The notes below the pieces were generated by a model. The model was not told the origin of the DNA, searched no databases, and worked only from the letters and a program-made list of their open reading frames with translations. From Microvirga zambiensis WSM3693 (GTDB lineage: Bacteria; Pseudomonadota; Alphaproteobacteria; Rhizobiales; Beijerinckiaceae), in NCBI RefSeq assembly GCF_016735695.1, contig NZ_JAERQD010000008.1, positions 1-64,000 of the forward strand: 64,000 bases of DNA, in the 5' to 3' direction. The translations under genes and the position numbers were made by a program. Shown piece after piece: positions 48,587 to 55,622 of the stretch. Within the stretch, counting starts at the first letter, position 1. Each line of letters opens with the position of its first letter.

Positions 48587-49186
48587 TTAGCGGTACCGGT
48601 CGACCCGGACGCGGGTGACCTGCCGGTTGCCGATAGCGCCCGTGGTGACGACGTCGCGGCGGACCGTGCGGACGACGGGGGCGCGATCACGATAGACCAC
48701 CCGGTTCACCACGCGCGGCTGGCGATAGACGACCCGGGTCCGATAGGCCGGCTCGCGATAGACCACGCGCGTCCCGTAGACCGGAGCCGGCCGATAGACG
48801 ACCTGCGTCGCGGGGGCGGAGTAATAGCCGTAGGCCGGATAGGAATACGCCGGATAGCTATAGGCCGCGGGATAGCCACCATAACCGTATCCGTAGCGAT
48901 AGCCGTAACCCGGATAGCCATATCCATAGCCGTAGCCAGGATATCCGTAGCCGTAGGCGGGCGTCGTCGCAGCCGTGATCAGGCCGCCGAGCACCGCGCC
49001 GCCGATCAGTCCGGCGGCGACTGCGCCGCCATTCCCCCAACCGCCGCCGCGATAATAACCGCCGTTCCAGCCTCCTCCATGCCAACCTCCGCCGCCCCAG
49101 CCTCGCCCACGCCACTGAGCGTCAGCGGTGCCGACGGTACCGAGAGTGATCAATGCGACGCCTGCAAGCAAACCAAGTTTCTTCAT
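48587..49186 (-). CDS. Secreted Gly/Tyr-rich low-complexity protein
   Basis: A 199-residue protein with a signal peptide (MKKLGLLAGVALITLGTVGTADAQ). The mature part starts with WRGRGWGGGGWHGGGW repeats, then one hydrophobic stretch (GAVAAGLIGGAVLGGLI, about residues 56-75), then GYGYPGYGYGYGYPG and YPAYSYPAYGY repeats, and a basic Val-Tyr-Arg-rich end (RVVYREPAYRTRVVYRQ). Proteins like this are common and fast-evolving in Hyphomicrobiales; the function is unknown. The central stretch resembles a glycine-zipper membrane segment. Start 49186 is set by the signal peptide. Confidence 0.78.
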   Translation of the reverse strand: MKKLGLLAGVALITLGTVGTADAQWRGRGWGGGGWHGGGWNGGYYRGGGWGNGGAVAAGLIGGAVLGGLITAATTPAYGYGYPGYGYGYGYPGYGYRYGYGYGGYPAAYSYPAYSYPAYGYYSAPATQVVYRPAPVYGTRVVYREPAYRTRVVYRQPRVVNRVVYRDRAPVVRTVRRDVVTTGAIGNRQVTRVRVDRYR

Positions 49187-49500
49187 GGCAGACACCCTGA
49201 AATGTTGCACCAAACTCAGACGTTAAAACAATTCGTTACTATCTGCTTAGTTCGCAGCTTGACCGATAGATGCGGCGTTTTGCTTCGCCTTTTCTGAATG
49301 TTTATTCATAAATCTTTGTATTCGCGCGAAAATTGTCGCTCGGCGACTTATCGTTGACCGGATAGCAATGTACTTTGTGCCGCGAAGGAGCCGATATCGC
49401 TGCCGCGCGGAATCCGAGCGCCAAACTACCCAGAAAGCTTCATTGACGGCATGGTTCCCCAGGGGCAGCATTCCTCAGCTCCGATGCTAGGGAGGCGTCG
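49187..49500. other. AT-rich divergent intergenic region
   Basis: This 314-base gap is clearly AT-richer than its surroundings in 49200-49380 (GTTAAAACAATTCG, GAATGTTTATTCATAAATC). It must hold the promoter of the Gly/Tyr-rich gene and that of the zinc-ribbon gene. TTGACG at 49443 followed by CAGCAT after 17 bases is a weak candidate for the latter. No repeat or coding signal is seen. Confidence 0.45.
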
Positions 49501-49683
49501 ATGTTCGAAAAGACCGCCGAATTGAGCGATGCGTTCCGCCAGGGCGCACCGCGGATGGAAGGGACGCTCCGCATGGCCATGAAAGGCTGCACCCAATGCG
49601 GCACGGAGCATATGATCGCCTCGCCCGTGCTCGGCATCTGCGAAGAGTGCGGCTCCGAGCTCGTGGTGCTGCCGAACGAGTAG
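49501..49683 (+). CDS. Zinc-ribbon microprotein
   Basis: A 60-residue protein. After about 28 helical-looking residues it has two CxxC knuckles, GCTQCGTEHM and GICEECGSELV, spaced 16 residues apart as in a rubredoxin-like zinc ribbon. GGGAGG five bases before the ATG is an excellent ribosome binding site. I do not recognise a family. The gene stands alone upstream of a FUSC protein by 67 bases, so co-transcription is possible. A role as a small metal-bound adaptor is only a guess. Confidence 0.72.
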   Translation: MFEKTAELSDAFRQGAPRMEGTLRMAMKGCTQCGTEHMIASPVLGICEECGSELVVLPNE

Positions 49684-49750
49684 CCTTCCAGTCACTACCC
49701 CATAGCCTGCCCTCTGAACCGAGCTTTATGCTCGGCGTTCGGAGAATCGC

Positions 49751-50863
49751 ATGGCATTCCTCAAGCGGATCGAACAGGCCGGCGGCCGGATCGGCGCACG
49801 GCGCGCCGAACTGAAGCTGGCGCTGCGGGTCACCGCGGCCGGCGCCCTGGCCTATGTGGTCACGAAGTTCTTCGATCTGCCGCAGGGCTACTGGGCGGTG
49901 ATCACGGCCGTCGTCGTGGTTCAGGCGAGCGTCGGTGGCTCGCTCAAGGCCGCAATCGAGCGCTTCAGCGGCACGCTCGCAGGCGCAATCTATGGCGGCG
50001 TGATCGCAGCCTTCGTGCCCCACGGGTCCCCGGCGACCCTGGGGCTCGCCATCGTCGTCGCACTGTTCCCGCTGGCGCTTCTGGCCGCCGTCAAGCCGGC
50101 TTTCCGCGTGGCGCCCATCACCGCGCTCATCATGCTGATTCCACCGACGGGACAGGCGCTCGGCCCCCTCGCCTCCGCCATCGACCGCGTGCTCGAAATC
50201 ACTCTCGGCAATATCGTGGGCGTCGTCGTTTCCCTGTTCGTGCTGCCCGCGCGCGCTCATACGCTGATGACCGATGCTGCAGCGAGGGTCGTCTCCCTCA
50301 ACGCGGACCTGTTCGCGGTATTCATCGGCGAGTTGACCGCGGGCCCGAAGGGGCGCTCCGCCCTGACAAAGCTCCATCCGCAGATCCGCTCCGCCCTGAA
50401 GAAAGCGGAGGCCGCATCGGAGGAGGCCATGCGGGAGCGCGAGAGCCACCTGACCGAAGCGCCTGATCCGGAGCCCCTCATCCGCACGCTCTACCGCGTG
50501 CGTCACGACCTGGTGATGATCGGCCGCGCGGCTTCCAGCCCCCTGCCCGCTGCGGTGCTGGAGCGTCTCGGCCCCTCGCTCGCAACGCTGCATCAGACGA
50601 CCGACGCGCTGCTCGGTGATCTCGCGAAAGCTCTCCAGCATCGGAAGGCAGCGCCGGAGAGCGATGCGTGGGAGGCCGCATTGAACGCCTTCGGCAGCGA
50701 GGCGGAAGCCCTCCGTTCCGATGCGCTCGTGCATGCATTGCCGGCGAAGACCTTCGGACAGATCTTCGCCCTGAGTTTCGCCCTCGAGCAGTTCCGGCAG
50801 GATCTCGGCGATCTTCTCGCGCGGACGCAGGAGTTGGCTGGAAAGAAGGACGGTGTCGAGTAG
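49751..50863 (+). CDS. FUSC-family membrane protein (aromatic-acid exporter type)
   Basis: A 370-residue protein. The N-terminal 170 residues have about six membrane helices with the FUSC signature LPQGYWAVITAVVVVQASVGGSLKAAIERFSGTLAG. The remaining 200 residues form a cytosolic helical domain rich in Ala, Leu and Glu. FUSC/YccS/AaeB-type proteins export aromatic acids or fusaric acid. It is about half the length of full AaeB, as in single-unit members. No adaptor protein is adjacent. Confidence 0.85.
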   Translation: MAFLKRIEQAGGRIGARRAELKLALRVTAAGALAYVVTKFFDLPQGYWAVITAVVVVQASVGGSLKAAIERFSGTLAGAIYGGVIAAFVPHGSPATLGLAIVVALFPLALLAAVKPAFRVAPITALIMLIPPTGQALGPLASAIDRVLEITLGNIVGVVVSLFVLPARAHTLMTDAAARVVSLNADLFAVFIGELTAGPKGRSALTKLHPQIRSALKKAEAASEEAMRERESHLTEAPDPEPLIRTLYRVRHDLVMIGRAASSPLPAAVLERLGPSLATLHQTTDALLGDLAKALQHRKAAPESDAWEAALNAFGSEAEALRSDALVHALPAKTFGQIFALSFALEQFRQDLGDLLARTQELAGKKDGVE

Positions 50864-50933
50864 CCGTGAACAAGCCAACTCGGCATCCCACCCTCAGTGT
50901 CGGTCTATAAATGAAGCGGAGCGCCTCAGAACC

Positions 50934-51041
50934 CTCCTCCCCCTTGTGGGGAGGAGTTGGAGGTGGGGTGTGAGCGATAGCCTATCCGCGTGTGGCGGAA
51001 ACACCCCCACCCTTGATCCCTCCCCACAAGGGGGAGGGAGA
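50934..51041. repeat. Family D palindromic repeat
   Basis: CCTCCTCCCCCTTGTGGGGAGGAG at the left and CCCTCCCCACAAGGGGGAGGG at the right, with GGTGGGGTGTGAGCGATAG and its loosely inverted partner between. It is the same outer type as the element at 36244-36434. It lies between the convergent FUSC and adenine deaminase genes. Confidence 0.75.
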
Positions 51042-51098
51042 ACGCACCTATACCTGGTCGCGTGCGGCCAGTAATCTTATGGGCCAGACTTTTGAACC

Positions 51099-52937
51099 TC
51101 ATTCGTAAAGCGGCACCAGCTCCATCTCCGGCACGAGGACGAGGCCCTTGTCGGTGATGCGGATTTCCGGGATCACCGAGAGCGGGATGAGGTTGAAGCC
51201 CATATAGGGAATCTTGCAGCCTGCCTTCTCCCATGCCGCCTTCAAGGCACGGGTCTCCTCCGCCACTTCCGTCACGCGCTTGTCGGAGAGAAGCCCGGCG
51301 ATGGGCAGCGGCACCATCGCGATCACCTTGCCCTGATCCACCACGCACACGCCGCCCTGCGCCTCGATGATGGCGTCGAGCGCGACCTGCATGTCGCCTT
51401 CGTTCGTGCCGGCCACGATCAGGTTGTGGGAATCATGCCCGACGCTGCTCGCCACCGCGCCGCTCTTCAGGCCGAAATCCTTCAGCAGGCCGTGAGCGAT
51501 GCCGTCGCCCTTCGTGCGGCCATGACGTTCGATCACGGAGACGAAGGTGAGATCGTGCTTGTCGAGGAGCGCATCCCAATCCTTCTCCGGCTGGAGCTGC
51601 ACCTTGTCGTGAAACAGCACGATGCCGGGCAGCGCGACGCGGATGACGTTGGCCGTGCAAGCGGATTTGGGCAGCTCCGGAATCAGCTTCGGCCGCTTCG
51701 AGACATGCACCGTGCGATAGGCTTCCGCAGGATAGCGATAGCGGTTCGAGAGCGCCTGATCGAGCACAGGCGTGATCTTTCTGCTCTCGACAACGAGCTC
51801 GCCGCCGTACCAGGTGTTCTGCACCTCGAGATCGTCGTTGAGGAGCACGATGTCGGCGCGCCGTCCGCCTCCCATTCCGCCGATCTCGCCCTCCATGCCG
51901 AAACGCGTGGCAGGATGAAGCGAGCCCATGCTCCAGGCCTGCTCGCGGCTCATGCCCGCGCGGCGCGCCTCGCGTGTCACCCAATCCATGCCGAACTGCA
52001 TGAGATCGTCCGCATCGCGATCGTCGGTGCAGACGCAGATGCGCTTGTGCGAGGAGCCGAGCTCCGTGATCGTCTTGATGGCTTCGGGAAGCGAATGCCA
52101 CGGCGTCGTCGGCGGGCCGCCGCGCAGGAAGATCCAGATGCCCGCATCGAGGAGATCGTCGGCGATGTCGCGATCGATCGCCTCATGCGTATCGGTCACG
52201 CCGCTCGCCGCATAGGCCGCCACGAAATCGCGGCCGTAAATATGACCGGAGACCGGCTTGCCGCGCTCCAGCGCCGCCGCGAGGATCGCGTGGCTTCGTT
52301 CGTCGCCCATTGTGACGGGCACGAAATCCATCTTCTCGCCGAGGGCCGCCGCTTCCGGCCAGCGGTCGAAGAGCGCAGCGATCTTGTCCGGCGTCAGGTC
52401 GCCGCCGGCGGTCTCGAGTTCGGGCGTGGTGGCCGGCACCGTGCTCGGCACCGTGAGGAAAATGGAGAGCGGCGCGTGGCGCGCATCCTCCAGCATCATC
52501 TCGATGCCGGCCGCATCCATCACGTTTCCGATCTCGTGGCTGTCGCAGAAGATCGTGGTGGTGCCGTTGAGGAGGGCCGCCTCCGCATAGGCGCAGGCCG
52601 TGACCATGCTGCTTTCGATATGGATATGCGGATCGACGAGCCCCGGCGCGATGATGCCGCCTTTGGCGTCGTAGATCCGGCCCGGCTGGCCCTTGACCTG
52701 CCTGTAGGCACCTGCGGGCTTCACGGCGGCGATCCGCCCGCCGGCAATCCAGACCTCCCGCTCGGGAGCGATGCGCTCGCTGTAGGTGGAAAGCACCCGC
52801 GCACCCGTGACCACGAGATCGGCCGGGGCGCGGCCCGAAGCAACGTCCGCCAGCCTGCGGGTCATGGTGGACAGAGGCGCGACGGAAAAGCGGGTCAGAG
52901 CCGTCTTGGGAGGCAGCGGAGGTGTGCGGTGGTCCAT
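51099..52937 (-). CDS. ade: Adenine deaminase
   Basis: A 612-residue amidohydrolase converting adenine to hypoxanthine. The metal-binding HxH lies in [13 protein letters not shown] (about residue 101), followed by [10 protein letters not shown], the conserved glutamate region VTMGDERSH and the C-terminal domain with [16 protein letters not shown], a signature of bacterial adenine deaminases (AdeC/YerA type). It salvages purines, complementing guaA and guaB in this window. ATG 52937 has GAGGG upstream. It stands alone, with the small-RNA candidate upstream. Confidence 0.93.
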   Translation of the reverse strand: MDHRTPPLPPKTALTRFSVAPLSTMTRRLADVASGRAPADLVVTGARVLSTYSERIAPEREVWIAGGRIAAVKPAGAYRQVKGQPGRIYDAKGGIIAPGLVDPHIHIESSMVTACAYAEAALLNGTTTIFCDSHEIGNVMDAAGIEMMLEDARHAPLSIFLTVPSTVPATTPELETAGGDLTPDKIAALFDRWPEAAALGEKMDFVPVTMGDERSHAILAAALERGKPVSGHIYGRDFVAAYAASGVTDTHEAIDRDIADDLLDAGIWIFLRGGPPTTPWHSLPEAIKTITELGSSHKRICVCTDDRDADDLMQFGMDWVTREARRAGMSREQAWSMGSLHPATRFGMEGEIGGMGGGRRADIVLLNDDLEVQNTWYGGELVVESRKITPVLDQALSNRYRYPAEAYRTVHVSKRPKLIPELPKSACTANVIRVALPGIVLFHDKVQLQPEKDWDALLDKHDLTFVSVIERHGRTKGDGIAHGLLKDFGLKSGAVASSVGHDSHNLIVAGTNEGDMQVALDAIIEAQGGVCVVDQGKVIAMVPLPIAGLLSDKRVTEVAEETRALKAAWEKAGCKIPYMGFNLIPLSVIPEIRITDKGLVLVPEMELVPLYE

Positions 52938-53125
52938 GATCCCTCATCCACTTGAACGATGCCGGGCAAGGGTAGCAGGGCGGATGCTGGACCGCATCTC
53001 GGATCGCGCCTTTCCGGCCACTTTCCCTAAAGACATATTTCCTTAAGGCCAAGCTTGGAATGAACAGGAATGGAGACAGATTCCCGTGGAATTCCAACCT
53101 ATTGCGCGTGTCGGCGCTCATCCGT

Positions 53126-53306
53126 GCAAAACAAAAGGCGCCTTACGGCGCCTCTACGCAAATCGCTGAAGTTGGTGGCCAGCTGGGGACAGCCGTTGAG
53201 GAGGCAACGATCTGCCCCCGAGCTGGCCGAGCCCACGAAGTCCCAGGAGATGCGGCGGACCTGAGCATCCGTAGGGCATTTCTTCCGCTGCGAGCGGAAA
53301 GTTAGG
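53126..53306 (-). ncRNA. Candidate free-standing small RNA with an anti-Shine-Dalgarno loop
   Basis: On the minus strand three hairpins follow each other. TTCCGCT-CGC-AGCGGAA lies at 53283-53299. A long stem at 53177-53228 has outer arms GGCCAGCT/AGCTGGCC, then GGGG/CCCC, then CGTTG/CAACG, and a six-base loop CCTCCT. The third is a terminator AGGCGCC-GTAA-GGCGCCT with TTTGTTTT at 53126-53155. A CTATAC -10-like hexamer lies at 53313-53318, but its -35 spacing is poor. The divK terminator at 53369 separates it from divK, so it should be its own transcript. CCUCCU loops are a hallmark of several alphaproteobacterial small RNAs. It does not show SRP, tmRNA or RNase P motifs; 6S RNA is not excluded. 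Confidence 0.55.
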
Positions 53307-53368
53307 CTGAACGTATAGAAAACATGCGGCGATGCAAGCGCCCATGTGGCCAAAAAGCGGCATTTTCC

Positions 53369-53413
53369 AAAAAAACTTAAAGCCAAGTCATCTCAAAGAG
53401 ATGAGTCGGCTTT
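53369..53413 (-). terminator. Rho-independent terminator downstream of divK
   Basis: On the minus strand, AAAGCC and GGCTTT close an inner stem CTCATCTC/GAGATGA(C) with loop TTT, followed by AAGTTTTTTT. It is 41 bases after the divK stop and is a strong intrinsic terminator, showing that divK is not followed by pleD in the same transcript. Confidence 0.85.
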
Positions 53414-53453
53414 GCAAGGTTTTGGCCCCGATCCCGCCATGGATTCGGCAAAG

Positions 53454-53837
53454 TCAGACCTTGGTTCCATCGGCCTCGAGATAGGTCTTCACGGTGGCGA
53501 TGAACTTGGCGACCGAGATCGGTTTCGACATGTAGGCTTCGCAGCCCCCCTCGCGAATACGCTCCTCGTCGCCCTTCATGGCGAAGGCGGTGATGGCGAT
53601 CACGGGGATCGATTTCAGCTCGTCATCGGCCTTCAGCCAGCGGGTCACCTCGAGACCCGAGACCTCGGGCAGCTGGATGTCCATGAGGATCAGGTCCGGC
53701 TTGTGGGCCCGGGCAAGCTCCATGGCCTCGATTCCATGGCTGGTCTTGAGAGTCGCATAGCCGTGGGCTTCGAGAAGGTCGTTGAAGAGCTTCATGTTGA
53801 GTTCGTTATCCTCAACAATGAGAACAGTCTTCTTCAT
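53454..53837 (-). CDS. divK: Single-domain response regulator DivK
   Basis: A 127-residue CheY-fold receiver without an output domain. The acidic pocket is VEDNE (Glu9, Asp10), the phosphoacceptor is Asp53 in [10 protein letters not shown], Thr83 lies in [30 protein letters not shown], with Lys105. The near-identity of this last run to Caulobacter DivK identifies it. DivK controls the cell cycle with DivJ, PleC and DivL upstream of CtrA. It is divergent from DUF3572. The usual partner gene pleD is absent here and a terminator follows at once. Confidence 0.96.
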   Translation of the reverse strand: MKKTVLIVEDNELNMKLFNDLLEAHGYATLKTSHGIEAMELARAHKPDLILMDIQLPEVSGLEVTRWLKADDELKSIPVIAITAFAMKGDEERIREGGCEAYMSKPISVAKFIATVKTYLEADGTKV

Positions 53838-53936
53838 GGGTGGGATCCCCGGGGCCTAAACCGACTTCACCGGCCCTCAATTTCGTCGGATGGTATAGTT
53901 AGGTTCAAACCTATTGATGAAATGCAAATTGTCAGC

Positions 53937-54227
53937 ATGAACACTCCCTTAAAAAGAGTTACCCGAGAGCAGGCCGAAAATGTCGCAGTGGGGGCGTTTT
54001 CCTTCATCACGAGCGACGATGAACGCCTCAGCCGCTTCCTCGCCGTCTCCGGCCTGCGCCCGGACACGATTCGGGATGCGGCCTCCTCGCCGGGCTTCCT
54101 GGCCGGAATTCTCGACTATGTCGTCTCCGATGAGCCGCTCCTGATCGCCCTGGCGAAAGAGCTGGACACCAAGCCCGAGCACATCATGCAGGCCCACTGG
54201 ACTCTCTCGCCGTCCGAGTTCGAATAG
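53937..54227 (+). CDS. DUF3572 family protein
   Basis: A 96-residue protein of the DUF3572 type: REQAENVAVGAFSFITSDDERLSRFLAVSGLRPDTIRDAA, then FLAGILDYVVSDEPLLIALAKE. It is helical and cytosolic. The function is unknown, but the family is found next to divK and dinB in many Hyphomicrobiales, which fits its position here. Start 53937 is chosen; ATG 53922 would add five residues. The frame is open far upstream but through divK antisense. The dinB gene follows 31 bases later. Confidence 0.9.
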   Translation: MNTPLKRVTREQAENVAVGAFSFITSDDERLSRFLAVSGLRPDTIRDAASSPGFLAGILDYVVSDEPLLIALAKELDTKPEHIMQAHWTLSPSEFE

Positions 54228-54235
54228 CCACCCGC

Positions 54236-54268
54236 CATGAGCGAACCATGAGCGAACCATGAGCGAAG
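54236..54268 (+). repeat. Three tandem 11-base repeats CATGAGCGAAC at the dinB start
   Basis: CATGAGCGAAC occurs at 54236, 54247 and, with the last base changed to G, at 54258. Each carries an ATG. The first two read ATG AGC GAA CCA TGA, a four-codon mini-frame whose TGA overlaps the next ATG (ATGA). Only the third ATG at 54259 leads into DinB. The repeat is unmistakable; any effect on translation is inferred. Confidence 0.8.
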
Positions 54269-55527
54269 CGCCCTTCTGCCGCGACTGCCTGACCCCCGCC
54301 GCCAGCCCCCTGGCGGAACGGTGCTCGGCCTGCGGCTCCCCTCGCCTGCTCAGGCACAAGGAGCGCGACAGCCTCGCCATCGCCCATGTGGATTGCGATG
54401 CCTTTTTCGCCGCGGTGGAGAAGCGGGACGATCCGAGCCTCGCCGACAAGCCGGTCATCATCGGCGGCCGCAAGCGCGGCGTTGTGTCCACCGCCTGCTA
54501 TGTGGCGCGCACCTACGGCGTGCGCTCGGCCATGCCGATGTTCCAGGCGCTGAAGCTCTGCCCCCATGCCACGGTGATCAAGCCGAACGGCGAGAAATAC
54601 AGCAAGGCGGGCCGCGAGGTGCGCCAGCTCATGCGCGAGCTGACGCCGCTGGTGGAGCCGGTCTCCATCGACGAGGCCTTTCTCGACCTGACGGGGACGG
54701 AGCGGCTGCATCACGGCAGCCCGGCCCTCACCCTCGCCCGCTTCGCCCGCAAGGTGGAGAAGGAGATCGGGATCAGCATCTCGGTCGGGCTCTCCTACAA
54801 CAAGTTCCTCGCCAAGATCGCCTCCGACCTCCAGAAGCCGCGCGGCTTCTCGATCATCGGCCGAGAGGACGCCGTGGAATTCCTCGCCGACAAGCCGGTC
54901 GGCATCATCCCCGGCATCGGCGCCTCGGCCCAGAGCCGGCTCGGCAAGGTCGGCGTGACCCAGATCGCCCATCTGCGCGACATACCGCTCAAGACCCTGT
55001 TCGAGGCGCTTGGCCGCGATGCCCAGCGCCTGTCGCGGCTGGCCTGGGGCGAGGACCGCCGCACGGTCACCCCCGAACGGGAGACGAAGAGCGTCTCGGC
55101 GGAAACCACCTTCGAGCACGACCTGCGCTCCTTCGAGGATCTCGAGCCGATTCTGTGGCGGCTTTCGGAAAAGGTCTCGCGTCGGCTCAAGGCCTCGGGG
55201 CTTGCCAGCCGCAGCGTCACCCTGAAGCTCAAGGACAAGGATTTCCGGCTGCTGACCCGGACCCGCTCCGGCCTCGCGCCGACTCAGCTCGCCGCCCGGC
55301 TGTTCGACCCGGCACGCCAGCTCCTGAAAGCCTCCTGCGACGGCACCGCCTTCCGCCTCATCGGCATCGGCGCCTCCGATCTCTGCGATGCGGTGGATGC
55401 CGACAAGGGCGACCTCGCGGATCAGAGCGTGGTGCGCCAGGCCCATATGGAAGCCGCCATCGACAAGATCCGCGACAAGTTCGGCGTGGATGCGGTGCTC
55501 AAAGGGATCGCGCTGCGGAAGAACTAG
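54259..55527 (+). CDS. dinB: DNA polymerase IV with N-terminal zinc ribbon
   Basis: A 422-residue Y-family polymerase for error-prone bypass. The catalytic acidic residues lie in HVDCDAFFAAVE and SIDEAFLDLTG; the SYNKFLAKIASDLQKP run and the little-finger domain follow. It has an added N-terminal four-cysteine motif (CRDC...CSACGS, residues 7-25), typical of the Hyphomicrobiales DinB version. There is no LexA box just upstream, so SOS control is not visible. The tandem ATG repeats leave the start at 54259, as only this ATG is in frame. Confidence 0.95.
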   Translation: MSEAPFCRDCLTPAASPLAERCSACGSPRLLRHKERDSLAIAHVDCDAFFAAVEKRDDPSLADKPVIIGGRKRGVVSTACYVARTYGVRSAMPMFQALKLCPHATVIKPNGEKYSKAGREVRQLMRELTPLVEPVSIDEAFLDLTGTERLHHGSPALTLARFARKVEKEIGISISVGLSYNKFLAKIASDLQKPRGFSIIGREDAVEFLADKPVGIIPGIGASAQSRLGKVGVTQIAHLRDIPLKTLFEALGRDAQRLSRLAWGEDRRTVTPERETKSVSAETTFEHDLRSFEDLEPILWRLSEKVSRRLKASGLASRSVTLKLKDKDFRLLTRTRSGLAPTQLAARLFDPARQLLKASCDGTAFRLIGIGASDLCDAVDADKGDLADQSVVRQAHMEAAIDKIRDKFGVDAVLKGIALRKN

Positions 55528-55622
55528 GCTTCGGGTGCGCTGGCGCACACCTGACGCAGGGGATAACTGTCCTATCGCTAAGATACGTTATAGTATTTAT
55601 AAAATTTGCGAGGACTGCCCCT

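Noticed and set aside
53126-53306. SRP RNA, tmRNA or RNase P as the identity of the RNA candidate
   Set aside because: The SRP core GGAAGGAAGCAGC, the tmRNA acceptor features and the RNase P GAGGAAAGTCC motif are all absent. 6S RNA remains possible and is left open.
53099-53386. Short open frames (69 to 95 codons) across the small-RNA candidate
   Set aside because: No ribosome binding site, no recognisable domain, and the region has strong self-complementary stems and a terminator; an RNA gene explains it better.
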